A DNA stretch of 64,000 nt. Origin: Mycolicibacterium pulveris (GTDB lineage: Bacteria > Actinomycetota > Actinomycetes > Mycobacteriales > Mycobacteriaceae). Below are positions 9,502-18,833 of the stretch, one piece after another; positions within the stretch are counted from its first letter, which is position 1, and each line of letters begins with the position of its first letter. The notes under the pieces are model-generated. The model worked only from the letters and a program-made list of their open reading frames with translations. It was not told the DNA's origin and made no database searches. The position numbers were made by a program, and so were the translations under genes. The stretch covers positions 4,278,001 to 4,342,000 of the forward strand of contig NZ_AP022599.1 in the NCBI RefSeq assembly GCF_010725725.1. The letters are read 5' to 3'.

Positions 9502-10551
9502 TTGACGCCCCGCGAGAACGCTGACTCGTCGCAGGCTGAGCAGTCTCCCGAGTCGGTACGCAGCAGCATCGATGTTCCGCCCGACCTCGTCGTGGGCCTT
9601 CTGGGTTCCGCCGACGAGAATCTTCGCGCCCTCGAGCGCATCCTGGCGGCCGATATCCATGTCCGCGGCAACGCGCTGACCCTGTCCGGGGAACCGGCCG
9701 ACGTCGCGCTGGCCGAGCGGGTGGTTTCCGAGTTGATGGCGATCGTGGCCAGCGCCCAGTCGCTGACCCCCGACGTCGTACGACACAGCGTGAACATGCT
9801 CACCGGCGCGGGCAACGAGTCGCCCGCCGAGGTGCTGACCCTCGACATTCTGTCGCGGCGCGGCAAGACGATCCGGCCAAAAACGCTGAACCAGAAGCGT
9901 TACGTCGACGCCATCGACGCACACACCATCGTCTTCGGCGTCGGCCCGGCGGGCACCGGCAAGACGTATCTGGCAATGGCCAAGGCGGTCAGCGCATTAC
10001 AGGCCAAGCAGGTCAACCGGATCATCCTGACCCGGCCGGCCGTCGAGGCGGGGGAGCGGCTCGGTTTCCTGCCCGGCACGCTCAGCGAGAAGATCGACCC
10101 CTATCTGCGGCCGCTCTACGATGCGCTGCACGACATGATGGATCCGGAGCTGATCCCAAAGCTGATGAGCGCCGGGGTGATTGAGGTCGCACCGCTGGGA
10201 TATATGCGGGGCCGGACCCTCAATGACGCGTTCATCATCTTGGACGAGGCGCAGAACACCACCGCCGAGCAGATGAAGATGTTCCTGACCCGGCTGGGGT
10301 TCAACTCGAAAATCGTTGTCACAGGCGATATCACGCAGGTGGACCTGGCCGGCGGCGCCAACTCGGGACTGCGCGCGGCGATGCGCATTCTCGAAGGCAT
10401 CGACGACATCCACTTCGCCGAACTCACCAGCGCCGACGTCGTGCGCCACCGGCTGGTCTCAGAGATCGTGGACGCCTACGCACGACACGACGAGCCCACC
10501 CAGCTGAACCGGGCCCAGCGGCGCGCCATGGCGAACAGGTCACAACGGTAG
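9502..10551 (+). CDS. phoH: PhoH-like ATPase (PhoH1)
   Basis: A 349-aa protein with an N-terminal KH-like region (about 25-100) and a P-loop ATPase domain: Walker A GPAGTGKTYLAMAKA (about 150-164), Walker B FIILDEAQN (about 245) and a TGDITQVDL motif (about 275). PhoH proteins are cytoplasmic ATPases linked to RNA metabolism and are encoded next to ybeY in many bacteria, as here with a 6-base gap. The start is TTG at 9502, giving an N-terminus like that of M. tuberculosis Rv2368c; no strong ribosome site is seen. Confidence 0.93.
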   Translation: MTPRENADSSQAEQSPESVRSSIDVPPDLVVGLLGSADENLRALERILAADIHVRGNALTLSGEPADVALAERVVSELMAIVASAQSLTPDVVRHSVNMLTGAGNESPAEVLTLDILSRRGKTIRPKTLNQKRYVDAIDAHTIVFGVGPAGTGKTYLAMAKAVSALQAKQVNRIILTRPAVEAGERLGFLPGTLSEKIDPYLRPLYDALHDMMDPELIPKLMSAGVIEVAPLGYMRGRTLNDAFIILDEAQNTTAEQMKMFLTRLGFNSKIVVTGDITQVDLAGGANSGLRAAMRILEGIDDIHFAELTSADVVRHRLVSEIVDAYARHDEPTQLNRAQRRAMANRSQR

Positions 10552-10557
10552 CCCGAT

Positions 10558-11094
10558 ATGAGCATTGAGGTGTCCAACGAGTCGGGCATCGACGTCTCCG
10601 AAGACGAACTGATCAGCGTCGCCCGCTTCGTCATCCGCAAGATGAACGTGCATCCGGCCGCGGAGCTGTCGATGGTGCTGCTCGACACCGCCGCGATGGC
10701 CGACCTGCACATGCGGTGGATGGACCTGCCCGGCCCCACCGACGTGATGAGCTTTCCGATGGACGAGCTCGAACCGGGCGGGCGGCCCGACGCGCCGGAG
10801 CCGGGCCCGGCGATGCTCGGCGACATCGCGCTGTGCCCGGAGTTCGCCGCCGAGCAGGCCGCTGCGGCCGGCCACTCGCTGGGTCAGGAGCTGGCCCTGC
10901 TGACCGTGCACGGCGTGCTGCACCTGCTCGGGTACGACCACGCCGAACCCGATGAGGAACGCGAGATGTTCGCGCTGCAGCGCCAACTGCTTGAAGAGTG
11001 GGTGGCCGAACAGGTCGAGTCCTATCACCAGCACCGCCAGTTCGAGAAGGAACGCAGGCTGCTGGACAACTCCCGATACTTCGACGAACCGTGA
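10558..11094 (+). CDS. ybeY: Endoribonuclease YbeY (rRNA maturation)
   Basis: A 178-aa metalloprotein with the family zinc signature [11 protein letters not shown] (about 121-131), where the three His bind the metal, and the upstream [11 protein letters not shown] motif (about 60). YbeY takes part in 16S rRNA 3'-end maturation and ribosome quality control. It sits between phoH and the CNNM-type gene and overlaps the latter by four bases (GTGA), indicating an operon through to era. Confidence 0.95.
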   Translation: MSIEVSNESGIDVSEDELISVARFVIRKMNVHPAAELSMVLLDTAAMADLHMRWMDLPGPTDVMSFPMDELEPGGRPDAPEPGPAMLGDIALCPEFAAEQAAAAGHSLGQELALLTVHGVLHLLGYDHAEPDEEREMFALQRQLLEEWVAEQVESYHQHRQFEKERRLLDNSRYFDEP

Positions 11095-12380
11095 CCGGCG
11101 CAGGGCAGCTGATCGCCGCGGTCGTGCTCGTCGTGCTCGGCGGGCTGTTCGCGGCCATCGACGCCGCCCTGAGCACCGTGTCGCAGGCGCGCGTCGAGGA
11201 ACTGCAGCGCGAGGAACGCCCCGGCGCGGTTCGGCTGGCCAAGGTGATGGCCGAACGGCCCCGCTACATCAACCTCATCGTGCTGCTGCGCATCACCTGC
11301 GAGGTGGGGGCGACGGTGCTGCTGGCGGCGTATCTGGACGGCCATCTCGGCGTGACGTGGGGGCTGTTCGCCGCGGCGGCGATCATGGTGGTGGTCAGCT
11401 TCGTGGTCATCGGCGTCGGCCCGCGCACCGTGGGCCGGCAGCACGCGTACACGATCGCGTTGCTGGCCGCGCTTCCGCTGCAAGCGGTTTCGCTGCTGCT
11501 GACCCCGATCAGCCGGCTGCTGGTGCTGATCGGCAACGCGCTCACACCCGGCCGCGGGTTCCGTAACGGCCCGTTCGCCTCCGAGATCGAGCTGCGCGAG
11601 GTCGTCGACCTGGCCCAGCAGCGCGGCGTGGTGGCCGACGACGAGCGACGGATGATCCAGTCGGTGTTCGAGCTCGGCGACACCCCGGCCCGCGAGGTGA
11701 TGGTGCCCCGCACCGAGATGGTGTGGATCGAGGCCGACAAGTCCGCGGGCCAAGCCACCTCGCTCGCGGTGCGCAGCGGACACTCCCGGATCCCGGTGAT
11801 CGGCGAGAACGTCGACGACATCGTCGGGGTGGTGTACCTCAAAGACCTCGTGCAGCGCACCTATTACTCCACCAACGGCGGCCGCGACACCAAGGTGTCC
11901 GACGTGATGCGGCCCGCGGTGTTCGTGCCGGACTCCAAACCGCTCGACGAGCTGCTGCGGGAGATGCAGCGCGACCGCAACCACATGGCGCTGCTGGTCG
12001 ACGAGTACGGCGCCATCGCGGGCCTGGTCACCATCGAAGACGTGCTGGAGGAGATCGTCGGCGAGATCGTCGACGAATACGACGCCGGCGAGACCGTTCC
12101 GGTGGAGGACCTGGGCGACAACCGCTATCGCGTGTCGGCGCGGCTGTCGATCGAGGACCTCGGCGAGCTCTACGACATCGAGTTCGACGAGGATCTCGAC
12201 GTCGACACCGTCGGCGGGCTGGTGGCGCTCGAGCTCGGACGCGTGCCGCTGCCCGGCGCCGAGGTCGTCTGGGACGGGCTGCGGCTGCGCGCCGAGGGCG
12301 GTCCCGACCACCGCGGCCGGGTGCGCATCGGTACCGTCCTGGTCAGCCCGACCGAGCCGGCACCCGAGGAGACGCAATGA
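11091..12380 (+). CDS. Hemolysin C/CNNM-type membrane protein with CBS domains
   Basis: 429 aa from a GTG that overlaps the ybeY stop (GTGA). The N-terminal DUF21/CNNM transmembrane domain (about 1-150, at least three hydrophobic spans) is followed by a CBS pair (about 200-325, with [13 protein letters not shown] and [20 protein letters not shown]) and a CorC_HlyC domain at the C-terminus. The family is implicated in Mg/Co ion efflux or homeostasis. The corresponding M. tuberculosis gene is Rv2366c. The next small gene overlaps it by four bases. Confidence 0.9.
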   Translation: MTGAGQLIAAVVLVVLGGLFAAIDAALSTVSQARVEELQREERPGAVRLAKVMAERPRYINLIVLLRITCEVGATVLLAAYLDGHLGVTWGLFAAAAIMVVVSFVVIGVGPRTVGRQHAYTIALLAALPLQAVSLLLTPISRLLVLIGNALTPGRGFRNGPFASEIELREVVDLAQQRGVVADDERRMIQSVFELGDTPAREVMVPRTEMVWIEADKSAGQATSLAVRSGHSRIPVIGENVDDIVGVVYLKDLVQRTYYSTNGGRDTKVSDVMRPAVFVPDSKPLDELLREMQRDRNHMALLVDEYGAIAGLVTIEDVLEEIVGEIVDEYDAGETVPVEDLGDNRYRVSARLSIEDLGELYDIEFDEDLDVDTVGGLVALELGRVPLPGAEVVWDGLRLRAEGGPDHRGRVRIGTVLVSPTEPAPEETQ

Positions 12381-12694
12381 GTGAACTCGACCCCGAGGAC
12401 GCCAAGCTGGTGACGCTGGCTCGCGGCGCGATGGGCCGGGCCGAAGCGGCCAGCGGCGCCGCGGTGCGCGACGTCGACGGCCGCACCTACGCCGGGGCGC
12501 CGGTCGCGTTGGACACGCTGCGGCTCACCGCCCTGCAGGCGGCGGTCGCCGCCGCGGTGTCCAGCGGGGCGACCGGGCTGGAAGCCGCGGTGCTCGTCGG
12601 CGGAACCGTCGACGACGCCGGCGTCGCCGCGGTGCGTGAGCTGTCGGCCGACGCGGCGGTCATCGTCACCGACCGCTCGGGGCGCCCCGCATGA
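12377..12694 (+). CDS. Conserved hypothetical, Rv2365c-like (cytidine deaminase-fold)
   Basis: A 105-aa protein starting at an ATG that overlaps the previous stop (ATGA). It has a [20 protein letters not shown] segment and an alanine-rich helix reminiscent of the cytidine/blasticidin deaminase fold, but the Cys/His zinc ligands of active deaminases are absent: I see no CxxC and no HAE. It is therefore probably non-catalytic. Its place between the CNNM gene and era matches Rv2365c. Confidence 0.75.
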   Translation: MSELDPEDAKLVTLARGAMGRAEAASGAAVRDVDGRTYAGAPVALDTLRLTALQAAVAAAVSSGATGLEAAVLVGGTVDDAGVAAVRELSADAAVIVTDRSGRPA

Positions 12695-12698
12695 CGCT

Positions 12699-12754
12699 CG
12701 AGACTGCGCACAGATCGCGAACCCGGCCGAAAACGCGATCTCTCCGCAGTCTCG
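12699..12754. repeat. Interrupted inverted repeat in the gap before era
   Basis: CGAGACTGCG (12699-12708) and GATCGCG (12713-12719) are matched in inverse order by CGCGATC (12734-12740) and CGCAGTCTCG (12745-12754), so most of the 79-base gap can fold into one stem with internal loops. It could terminate or attenuate transcription into era, or be a relic of a short palindromic element. Confidence 0.7.
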
Positions 12755-12773
12755 GCGCGAGGAGTGGGGTGCA

Positions 12774-13685
12774 GTGAGCGAATTTCGTTCCGGTTTCGTA
12801 TGTTTCGTGGGGCGGCCGAACACCGGCAAGTCGACGCTGACCAACGCGCTGGTCGGCGCGAAGGTCGCCATCACGTCGAACCGGCCGCAGACCACCCGGC
12901 ACACGATCCGCGGCATCGTGCACCGCGACGACTTTCAGATCGTCCTCGTCGACACCCCTGGGCTGCACCGGCCGCGGACCCTGCTCGGCCAGCGGCTCAA
13001 CGATCTGGTGAAAGACACCTACTCCCAGGTCGACGTGATCGGGCTGTGCATCCCCGTCGATGAGAAGATCGGACCGGGCGACCGCTGGATTTACCAGCAG
13101 ATCCGCGCCGTCGCCCCCGACACCACGCTGGTCGCGATCGTGACCAAGATCGACAAGGTGGCCAAGGACCGGGTGGCCGCCCAGCTGGTCGCGGTCAGCG
13201 AACTGGTGGGCCCCGACGCCGAAATCGTGCCGGTGTCGGCGACCACCGGCGAGAACGTCGACGTGCTGATCGATGTGCTGGCCGCCCAACTGCCGCCGGG
13301 CCCGGCGTTCTATCCCGACGGGGAGCTGACCGACGAGCCCGAGGAGACGCTGATGGCCGAGCTGATCCGCGAGGCTGCGCTCGAAGGGGTGCGCGAGGAA
13401 CTGCCGCATTCGCTGGCCGTCGTCATCGAGGAGGTCAGCCCGCGCGAGGGCCGCTCGCCCGAACAAGGGGAGCTGATTGACGTGCGCGCCAACCTGTTCG
13501 TCGAGCGGGACAGCCAGAAGGGCATCGTCATCGGCAAGGGCGGCGCCCGGCTACGCGAGGTCGGCACCGCCGCGCGCACGTCGATCGAGAAGCTGCTGGG
13601 CACCAAGGTGTTCCTGGACCTTCGGGTCAAGGTCGCCAAGAACTGGCAGCGCGACCCCAAACAGCTGGGCCGGCTGGGCTTCTAG
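12774..13685 (+). CDS. era: GTPase Era
   Basis: A 303-aa protein. The GTPase domain has G1 GRPNTGKST (about 12-20), G3 DTPGLH (about 59-64), G4 TKID (about 123) and G5-region SATTGEN; the C-terminal KH domain has the GKGGARLREVG loop (about 250-260). Era binds 16S rRNA and assists 30S assembly. The GTG at 12774 follows GAGGAG and gives the usual length; an in-frame extension to 12636 runs through the upstream gene and is rejected. It is the last plus-strand gene before the minus-strand CAP/amidase pair. Confidence 0.96.
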   Translation: MSEFRSGFVCFVGRPNTGKSTLTNALVGAKVAITSNRPQTTRHTIRGIVHRDDFQIVLVDTPGLHRPRTLLGQRLNDLVKDTYSQVDVIGLCIPVDEKIGPGDRWIYQQIRAVAPDTTLVAIVTKIDKVAKDRVAAQLVAVSELVGPDAEIVPVSATTGENVDVLIDVLAAQLPPGPAFYPDGELTDEPEETLMAELIREAALEGVREELPHSLAVVIEEVSPREGRSPEQGELIDVRANLFVERDSQKGIVIGKGGARLREVGTAARTSIEKLLGTKVFLDLRVKVAKNWQRDPKQLGRLGF

Positions 13686-13689
13686 CTCG

Positions 13690-14253
13690 TCAGCCCGGGG
13701 CGCCTGCGCCCGGCTGACCGAACGGCCGCTGTCCGGGCACGTTGACCGGCGGGGCGCCGTCGCCCTTGCCGTAGACCGCGACCACGACGGTGCGGTCGAT
13801 CAGGTTCTCCGACCACACGCCGATGTCGACGTTGGCGCAGTCGGACATGATCGCGTGGTAGTCGGGCCGGTGATACCACTGGTTGATCAACTCGACACCG
13901 CTGATGGCCAGCGCCGGGTTGATCGCGACGGTCTCGGCGACGTCACCGGCGTAGCCGGCCCTGCGCGCCCGGTCCGTCACCGTGGAGCCGTCCGAGCCGA
14001 TGTCGCCGTTGAGCGCGCGGTTGTGCAGCACGTCGTTGGTGTGCCACTGGGCGGCCAACCGCAGCTTCGGGTTGATCTTGATGTCGGTGTCGCACCCGGC
14101 CTGGTGTTGCATGGTGTAGACGTTGGCGACCACACCGTCGTTGAGCCGCTTGTTGTCGGCGTTCGCCGCGGGCGTGCCAGCCAGCAGCCCGCCCGCGACG
14201 GCCAGGACCGGAACCGCGTATGCACAGCGTCGCGCGTTCATGACCGGAAACAT
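13690..14253 (-). CDS. Exported CAP/SCP-domain protein
   Basis: A 187-aa secreted protein. Residues 1-30 form a signal peptide ending in AANA. The mature part contains a CAP-like domain with PKLRLAAQWHTNDVLHNRAL (about 64-83), a second histidine in QWYHRPDY and a VGVWSENL-like strand, as in bacterial SCP/PR-1-like proteins of unclear function. The ATG at 14253 overlaps the amidase stop (TAATG), so translation is likely coupled; a second ATG at 14241 lacks a ribosome site. Confidence 0.85.
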   Translation of the reverse strand: MFPVMNARRCAYAVPVLAVAGGLLAGTPAANADNKRLNDGVVANVYTMQHQAGCDTDIKINPKLRLAAQWHTNDVLHNRALNGDIGSDGSTVTDRARRAGYAGDVAETVAINPALAISGVELINQWYHRPDYHAIMSDCANVDIGVWSENLIDRTVVVAVYGKGDGAPPVNVPGQRPFGQPGAGAPG

Positions 14254-15737
14254 TACGCGACCTCGTCGGAGATGGGGTCGACAACGTCGGGTTCATCTCG
14301 CACCGTCGGCTCGGGGTCCGGTCCGGCGGTCCACCACCGCGGCGGTTGCTTGATTGCCCACCCGTTGATCGCCTCGAGTTCCGCGGCCAGCGACACCAGC
14401 AGCGGCTCGCTGTTGGCGGGACCCATCAACTGGACCCCGATCGGCAGCCCCGACGAGGTGAACCCCGCGGGCACGTTGATCGACGGCCAGCCCAGCAGGT
14501 TCCACGGCCAGGTCACCGGGCACGCCTTGATCATCGTGCGGTCCGTGGAGAGCCCGCCGCGGTGGTCGAAGTCGTGCACCAGCGGCGGCGGCTGCGCGGT
14601 CGTCGGCGCCAGCACCACGTCGGCGATGTTGAAGATCCATCCCATCCGGCGTTGGGCGGCGGCCTCGCGGGCCCGCGCCTTGCGCAACACGTTCTCCGAA
14701 AGCAACCGGCCCATCCGCAGGTTGGACTTGGTGCGCGCATCCAGCGAGACGCCGTAGCCGAGCCGGTCGGCCCAGTCCAGCAGCCCCGACGTCGAGCGGG
14801 ACAGGAAATTCCACGACATGCCGAGGCTGTAGCTGGGGTCGGCCTCGATCACGGTGTGGCCGAGTTCGCCCAGCTGAGCCGCGACGGCCTCCATCGCGGC
14901 CCGGATCTCGGGATGCAAGGTGGCGCGGAAGACCGTGAAGGGAAACTTGGTCGACATCGCGACCCGCAGCGGGCCGGGCGCTTGGCCGACCGACTCCGAC
15001 ACCCGCACCGGCGGCGGCTGATGCAGATCGCCGGGCACGTTGCCGGAGGCGGCGTCGAGCACGATCGCGGCGTCGGCCACGGTCCGGGCCAGCACCCCGT
15101 TGACGGTGATGCCGTTGAACGCCTCGGGCAGCGGCCAGGTAGAGATGCGGCCGCGCTGCGGCTTGATGCCGACCAGATGGGTCCACGCCGCCGGAATCCG
15201 TACGCTGCCCGCGCCGTCCGAGCCGATCGCCACGGTGACCAGCCCGGCTGCGACGGCGGCGGCGCTGCCCCCCGACGAGCCGCCGGGGGTGTGGTCACGC
15301 GACCACGGGTTGCGGGTGTGGCCGAACGCCGGCCCGCTGGTGAACGGCCATTGACCCAACTCGCAGGTGTTGGTCTTACCCACGATCACCGCCCCGGCCG
15401 CGCGCAGCCGCCGCACCACCTCGGCGTCCTCGGTGGCCGGGCCGACCGCGCCGTCGGCGCCGAAGCGGGTCGGAACCCCTGCGACGTCGACGTCGTCCTT
15501 GACCGCGATCGGGATCCCGAGAAGCGGAAGGTGTTCACCCGCCGCGCGTTTGCGGTCCGCGGCCGCGGCATCGGCGAGAGCCTGCTCGGTCAAGACCACA
15601 CGAAACGCGTTGAGCGTGGGCTGGCTGGCCTCGATCGCGTCAAGCGACTGCCGCACCAGTTCGGTGGACGTGACCGAGCCGCTCGCCAGCTGGAACAGCT
15701 GCTGTGTGAGAGTAGGGAATCGGGCAGTGTCGACCAT
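14253..15737 (-). CDS. amiA2: Amidase signature-family amidase (AmiA2-like)
   Basis: A 494-aa enzyme with the Ser-cisSer-Lys triad context: lysine in AVKDDVDVAG (about 80) and the Gly/Ser-rich GGSSGGSAAAVAAGL signature (about 150-164), followed by the nucleophile region IGSDGAGSVRIPAA (about 169-182). Members hydrolyse carboxamides; the substrate here cannot be read from sequence. Orientation opposite to era and divergent from recO matches Rv2363. The CAP-domain gene is coupled downstream. Confidence 0.92.
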   Translation of the reverse strand: MVDTARFPTLTQQLFQLASGSVTSTELVRQSLDAIEASQPTLNAFRVVLTEQALADAAAADRKRAAGEHLPLLGIPIAVKDDVDVAGVPTRFGADGAVGPATEDAEVVRRLRAAGAVIVGKTNTCELGQWPFTSGPAFGHTRNPWSRDHTPGGSSGGSAAAVAAGLVTVAIGSDGAGSVRIPAAWTHLVGIKPQRGRISTWPLPEAFNGITVNGVLARTVADAAIVLDAASGNVPGDLHQPPPVRVSESVGQAPGPLRVAMSTKFPFTVFRATLHPEIRAAMEAVAAQLGELGHTVIEADPSYSLGMSWNFLSRSTSGLLDWADRLGYGVSLDARTKSNLRMGRLLSENVLRKARAREAAAQRRMGWIFNIADVVLAPTTAQPPPLVHDFDHRGGLSTDRTMIKACPVTWPWNLLGWPSINVPAGFTSSGLPIGVQLMGPANSEPLLVSLAAELEAINGWAIKQPPRWWTAGPDPEPTVRDEPDVVDPISDEVA

Positions 15738-15801
15738 CGCCTAACAGGATATCGGCGCTGCGTAACACGGAACTGTCAGATTGCAGTGGGAGACTGTATC
15801 G

Positions 15802-16683
15802 ATGCGGTTGTATCGGGACCGGGCGGTGGTGCTGCGCCAGCACAAGCTCGGTGAGGCCGACCGAATCGTCACCCTGCTCACCCGCCAGCACGGGTTGGTG
15901 CGCGCGGTGGCCAAGGGGGTGCGGCGCACCCGCAGCAAGTTCGGGGCCCGGCTGGAGCCGTTCGCGCACATCGACGTTCAGCTGCATCCCGGCCGGAATC
16001 TCGACATCGTCACCCAGGTGCAGTCCATCGATGCGTTCGCTGCCGACATCGTCAGCGACTACGGCCGCTACACCTGTGCGTGCGCCATGCTGGAGACCGC
16101 GGAACGGTTGGCGGGAGAGGAGCGGGTGCCGATGCCCGCGCTGCACCGGCTGACCGTGTCGGCGTTGCGCGCGGTGGCCGACGGCGGCCGGCCCCGTGAA
16201 CTCGTGCTGGACGCTTACCTGTTGCGTGCCATGGGGATCGCGGGGTGGGCGCCGGCGCTGACCGAGTGCGCCCGCTGCGCCACCCCCGGGCCGCACCGCG
16301 CGTTCCACGTTGCCGCGGGCGGAAGCGTGTGCGTGCACTGCCGCCCGTCGGGGTCGGTGACCCCGCCGCAGGGCGTGCTGGACCTGATGGTCGCCCTGCA
16401 CGACGGGGACTGGGAGTATGCGGAAGCGACGTCGGCGTCGTACCGCAGCCAGGCCAGCGGGCTGGTCGCCGCGCATCTACAGTGGCACCTGGAACGCCAG
16501 CTGCGGACGTTGCCGCTGGTCGAACGGGTCTATCGGGTGGACAGGACCCTGGCTGATCACCGCGCAGCGGTGGCTGCCGATCACCGCGCCTCCCTGTTCA
16601 GGCAGGATGTGGCCCATGGCAGTGAAGAGGGCCGGACAAAGGACGCGCAAGGTGACCTACCCCCAACTGCCTCCGGCGCCTGA
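15802..16683 (+). CDS. recO: DNA repair protein RecO
   Basis: A 293-aa protein with the N-terminal OB fold ([20 protein letters not shown]) and a central Cys cluster resembling the RecO zinc site ([13 protein letters not shown] ... CVHC, about 155-180). RecO anneals SSB-coated DNA and loads RecA with RecR in gap repair. The ATG at 15802 is chosen over an in-frame TTG at 15781. The start of uppS lies inside its 3' end. Confidence 0.95.
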   Translation: MRLYRDRAVVLRQHKLGEADRIVTLLTRQHGLVRAVAKGVRRTRSKFGARLEPFAHIDVQLHPGRNLDIVTQVQSIDAFAADIVSDYGRYTCACAMLETAERLAGEERVPMPALHRLTVSALRAVADGGRPRELVLDAYLLRAMGIAGWAPALTECARCATPGPHRAFHVAAGGSVCVHCRPSGSVTPPQGVLDLMVALHDGDWEYAEATSASYRSQASGLVAAHLQWHLERQLRTLPLVERVYRVDRTLADHRAAVAADHRASLFRQDVAHGSEEGRTKDAQGDLPPTASGA

Positions 16684-17515
16684 CGACTATCCGACGTTTC
16701 CCGACAAGTCGACGTGGCCCGTGGTCTTTCCCGAGATCCCGGCGGGCACCAACGGCCGGTTCGCCCGGCCGCCCCAGCACACCTCGAAGGCGGCCGCGCC
16801 GCGAATCCCGGCCGACCAGGTGCCCAACCACGTCGCCGTCGTGATGGACGGCAACGGCCGCTGGGCCACCCAGCGCGGGCTGCACCGCACCGAGGGGCAC
16901 AAGATGGGTGAGGCGGTCCTCATCGACATCACCTGCGGCGCAATCGAAATCGGCATCAAACACCTGACGGTGTATGCCTTCTCGACGGAGAACTGGAAGC
17001 GCAGCACCGAGGAGGTGCGCTTCCTGATGGGCTTCAACCGGGAAGTGGTGCGTCGCCGCCGGGAGAACCTCAACGACATGGGCGTGCGGATGCGCTGGGT
17101 GGGGTCACGGCCTCGGATGTGGCGCAGCGTGATCAAGGAGTTCGACATCGCCGAGCAGATGACGGTGGGCAACGACGTCATCACGATCAACTACTGCGTG
17201 AACTACGGCGGTCGCACTGAGATCGTCGAGGCGGCGCGTTCGCTGGCCCAGCTGGCGGCGGACGGCAAGATCAAACCGTCACGGATCACCGAGGCGACGT
17301 TCGCCAAGCATCTGCACCGCGCCGACATCCCCGACGTCGACCTGTTCATCCGGACCTCAGGCGAGCAGCGCGCGAGCAACTTCCTGCTGTGGCAGGCGGC
17401 CTACGCCGAGTTCGTCTTCCAGGACAAACTGTGGCCGGACTACGATCGCCGCGATCTGTGGGCGGCCTGCGAGGAGTACGTGCAACGCAACCGACGCTTC
17501 GGCAGAGCCGAATGA
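16616..17515 (+). CDS. uppS: Decaprenyl/polyprenyl diphosphate synthase (cis-prenyltransferase) UppS
   Basis: A 299-aa cis-prenyltransferase that makes the polyprenyl-phosphate carrier for cell-wall synthesis. Motifs: [18 protein letters not shown] (about 76-93, catalytic Asp in MDGNGRWA), [11 protein letters not shown] (about 121), and the C-terminal [20 protein letters not shown] (about 245-264). The N-terminal [16 protein letters not shown] extension is typical of mycobacterial Rv2361c. The ATG at 16616 lies within recO; a GTG at 16652 is an alternative start. Confidence 0.95.
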   Translation: MAVKRAGQRTRKVTYPQLPPAPDDYPTFPDKSTWPVVFPEIPAGTNGRFARPPQHTSKAAAPRIPADQVPNHVAVVMDGNGRWATQRGLHRTEGHKMGEAVLIDITCGAIEIGIKHLTVYAFSTENWKRSTEEVRFLMGFNREVVRRRRENLNDMGVRMRWVGSRPRMWRSVIKEFDIAEQMTVGNDVITINYCVNYGGRTEIVEAARSLAQLAADGKIKPSRITEATFAKHLHRADIPDVDLFIRTSGEQRASNFLLWQAAYAEFVFQDKLWPDYDRRDLWAACEEYVQRNRRFGRAE

Positions 17516-17537
17516 TGTACCTGAGCGGCAGAGCCTG

Positions 17538-17963
17538 ATGGAGCTCCAGGATCGCCTGGTCGCGGTGCTCGCGGAGATCATGCCCGTGCATCGGGAGGAG
17601 GATGGGGCGCTCACCGTGCAGCACGACGAGACGTTGGCGTCGCTGCGCGCGGTGACGATCGCCGAGGGCCTGGAAATGGTTTCGCTGACCCAGATCCTGG
17701 CGTGGGATCTGCCGTTGGACGCCAAGCTGCGGGCCAAGGTGGCCGAGCACGCGCACAAGACGCTGCTGGGCACCGTGTCGCTGAACGCCAAGAGCGCACC
17801 CAAGGAGATCGCCGCGGGCGCCAAGCGCAACTCCAAGAAGGCCGCGGATGTGTTGCTGCGCTACAACTTTCCCGCCGCGGGCCTCACCGACGACGCGCTG
17901 CGTACCCTGATCCTGATGGTGTTGGCCACCGGCGCCGACGTGCGTCGTGCGTTAGTCGGCTGA
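17538..17963 (+). CDS. Conserved hypothetical protein, Rv2360c-like
   Basis: A 141-aa soluble protein starting MELQDRLVAVLAEIMPVHRE, apparently mostly alpha-helical, with no motif I can tie to an activity. Length and position just after uppS match M. tuberculosis Rv2360c. It begins 22 bases after uppS, probably in the same operon, and its 3' end overlaps the convergent zur gene by 12 bases. Confidence 0.8.
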   Translation: MELQDRLVAVLAEIMPVHREEDGALTVQHDETLASLRAVTIAEGLEMVSLTQILAWDLPLDAKLRAKVAEHAHKTLLGTVSLNAKSAPKEIAAGAKRNSKKAADVLLRYNFPAAGLTDDALRTLILMVLATGADVRRALVG

Positions 17964-18359
17964 GCAGTCGCCGCAGCGCCCGAAGATCTCGATGGTGTGG
18001 CTGACGTCGGAGAAACCGTGTTCTCTGGCGACGTCGGCGGCCCAGGTCTCCACGTCGCGGCCCTGGATCTCCACGGTCGCGCCGCATGCCCGGCACACCA
18101 GGTGGTGATGGTGGTCCTCTGAGCAGCGGCGGTACACGGCCTCGCCGGTGTCGGTGCGCAGCGTGTCGACGACGCCGGCGGCAGCCATCTGCTGCAGCGT
18201 GCGGTAGACGGTGGTCAGCCCGATGCCCTCGCCGCGCCGGCGCAGTTCGTCGTGCAGTTCCTGAGCGGAACGAAAGCCGTCGACCTTGTCGAGCAGCGCG
18301 GCGATCGCGGCGCGCTGCCGTGTCGAGCGGACCCCGGTCGGGATCGGCGTCGAGGTCAT
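17952..18359 (-). CDS. zur: Zinc uptake regulator Zur (FurB)
   Basis: A 135-aa Fur-family repressor. The winged helix ([35 protein letters not shown], about 60) is followed by [11 protein letters not shown] (about 84-94) and a C-terminal CGDC, giving the paired CxxC structural zinc site. In mycobacteria Zur represses zinc uptake and zinc-free ribosomal paralogue genes. The ATG at 18359 overlaps the smtB stop (ATGA), so smtB-zur is one operon as in Rv2358-Rv2359. Confidence 0.95.
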   Translation of the reverse strand: MTSTPIPTGVRSTRQRAAIAALLDKVDGFRSAQELHDELRRRGEGIGLTTVYRTLQQMAAAGVVDTLRTDTGEAVYRRCSEDHHHHLVCRACGATVEIQGRDVETWAADVAREHGFSDVSHTIEIFGRCGDCSAD

Positions 18360-18763
18360 GGGTGGACCTCGCCCGCGTGGGTGACGGCGGCGACGACGAT
18401 CTCGGCCAGGTGCTCGTCGACCAGCCGATACATCACCTCGCGGCCCGACCGTTCCCCGGCCACCACGCCGGCGGCCTTGAGAATGCGCAGATGCTGGCTG
18501 ACCAACGGCTGCGGCACCCCGAGCGCGTCGACGAGCTCGTGCACGCAGCGGCTCGACTCCCGCAACTGCAGCACGATCGCGATGCGTACCGGCGCGGCCA
18601 GCGCGCGCAGCAGGTCGCCGGAGGTGTCCAGGACGTCGCGCGGCGGCAGCTCGGGTGACGGCGCGCCGCCGTGGTCGTGGGCGACGTCGTCGACGGCGTC
18701 GGAGGTGTCGGAGGTGGCCCCGGCGTTTCCGGCGTTTCCGGACAAAGTGGAAACGATTTTCAT
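18356..18763 (-). CDS. smtB: ArsR/SmtB-family zinc-responsive repressor
   Basis: 135 aa from the ATG at 18763 (18781 is an alternative giving six more residues). The winged helix reads [20 protein letters not shown] then [20 protein letters not shown], and the C-terminal helix [19 protein letters not shown] carries the alpha-5 metal-site pattern DxHx(10)HxxxxH. SmtB derepresses the smtB-zur operon under high zinc. A 20-bp perfect palindrome lies just upstream of the start. An acidic, His-containing N-terminal tail (AHDHGGAP) may also bind metal. Confidence 0.93.
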   Translation of the reverse strand: MKIVSTLSGNAGNAGATSDTSDAVDDVAHDHGGAPSPELPPRDVLDTSGDLLRALAAPVRIAIVLQLRESSRCVHELVDALGVPQPLVSQHLRILKAAGVVAGERSGREVMYRLVDEHLAEIVVAAVTHAGEVHP

Positions 18764-18777
18764 TATGCCGCCACCAT

Positions 18778-18797
18778 ACATGCGTGGTCACGCATGT
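18778..18797. promoter_or_regulatory. Perfect palindrome upstream of smtB: candidate SmtB operator
   Basis: ACATGCGTGGTCACGCATGT is a perfect 9-2-9 inverted repeat lying 15 bases upstream of the smtB ATG and 37 bases upstream of glyS on the other strand. Position and symmetry fit an ArsR/SmtB-type operator, which the M. tuberculosis smtB-zur operon is known to have. Binding is inferred. Confidence 0.7.
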
Positions 18798-18833
18798 CAA
18801 CGGGCCGCGCGCGGGTCGCTAGGCTGTGTGCCC

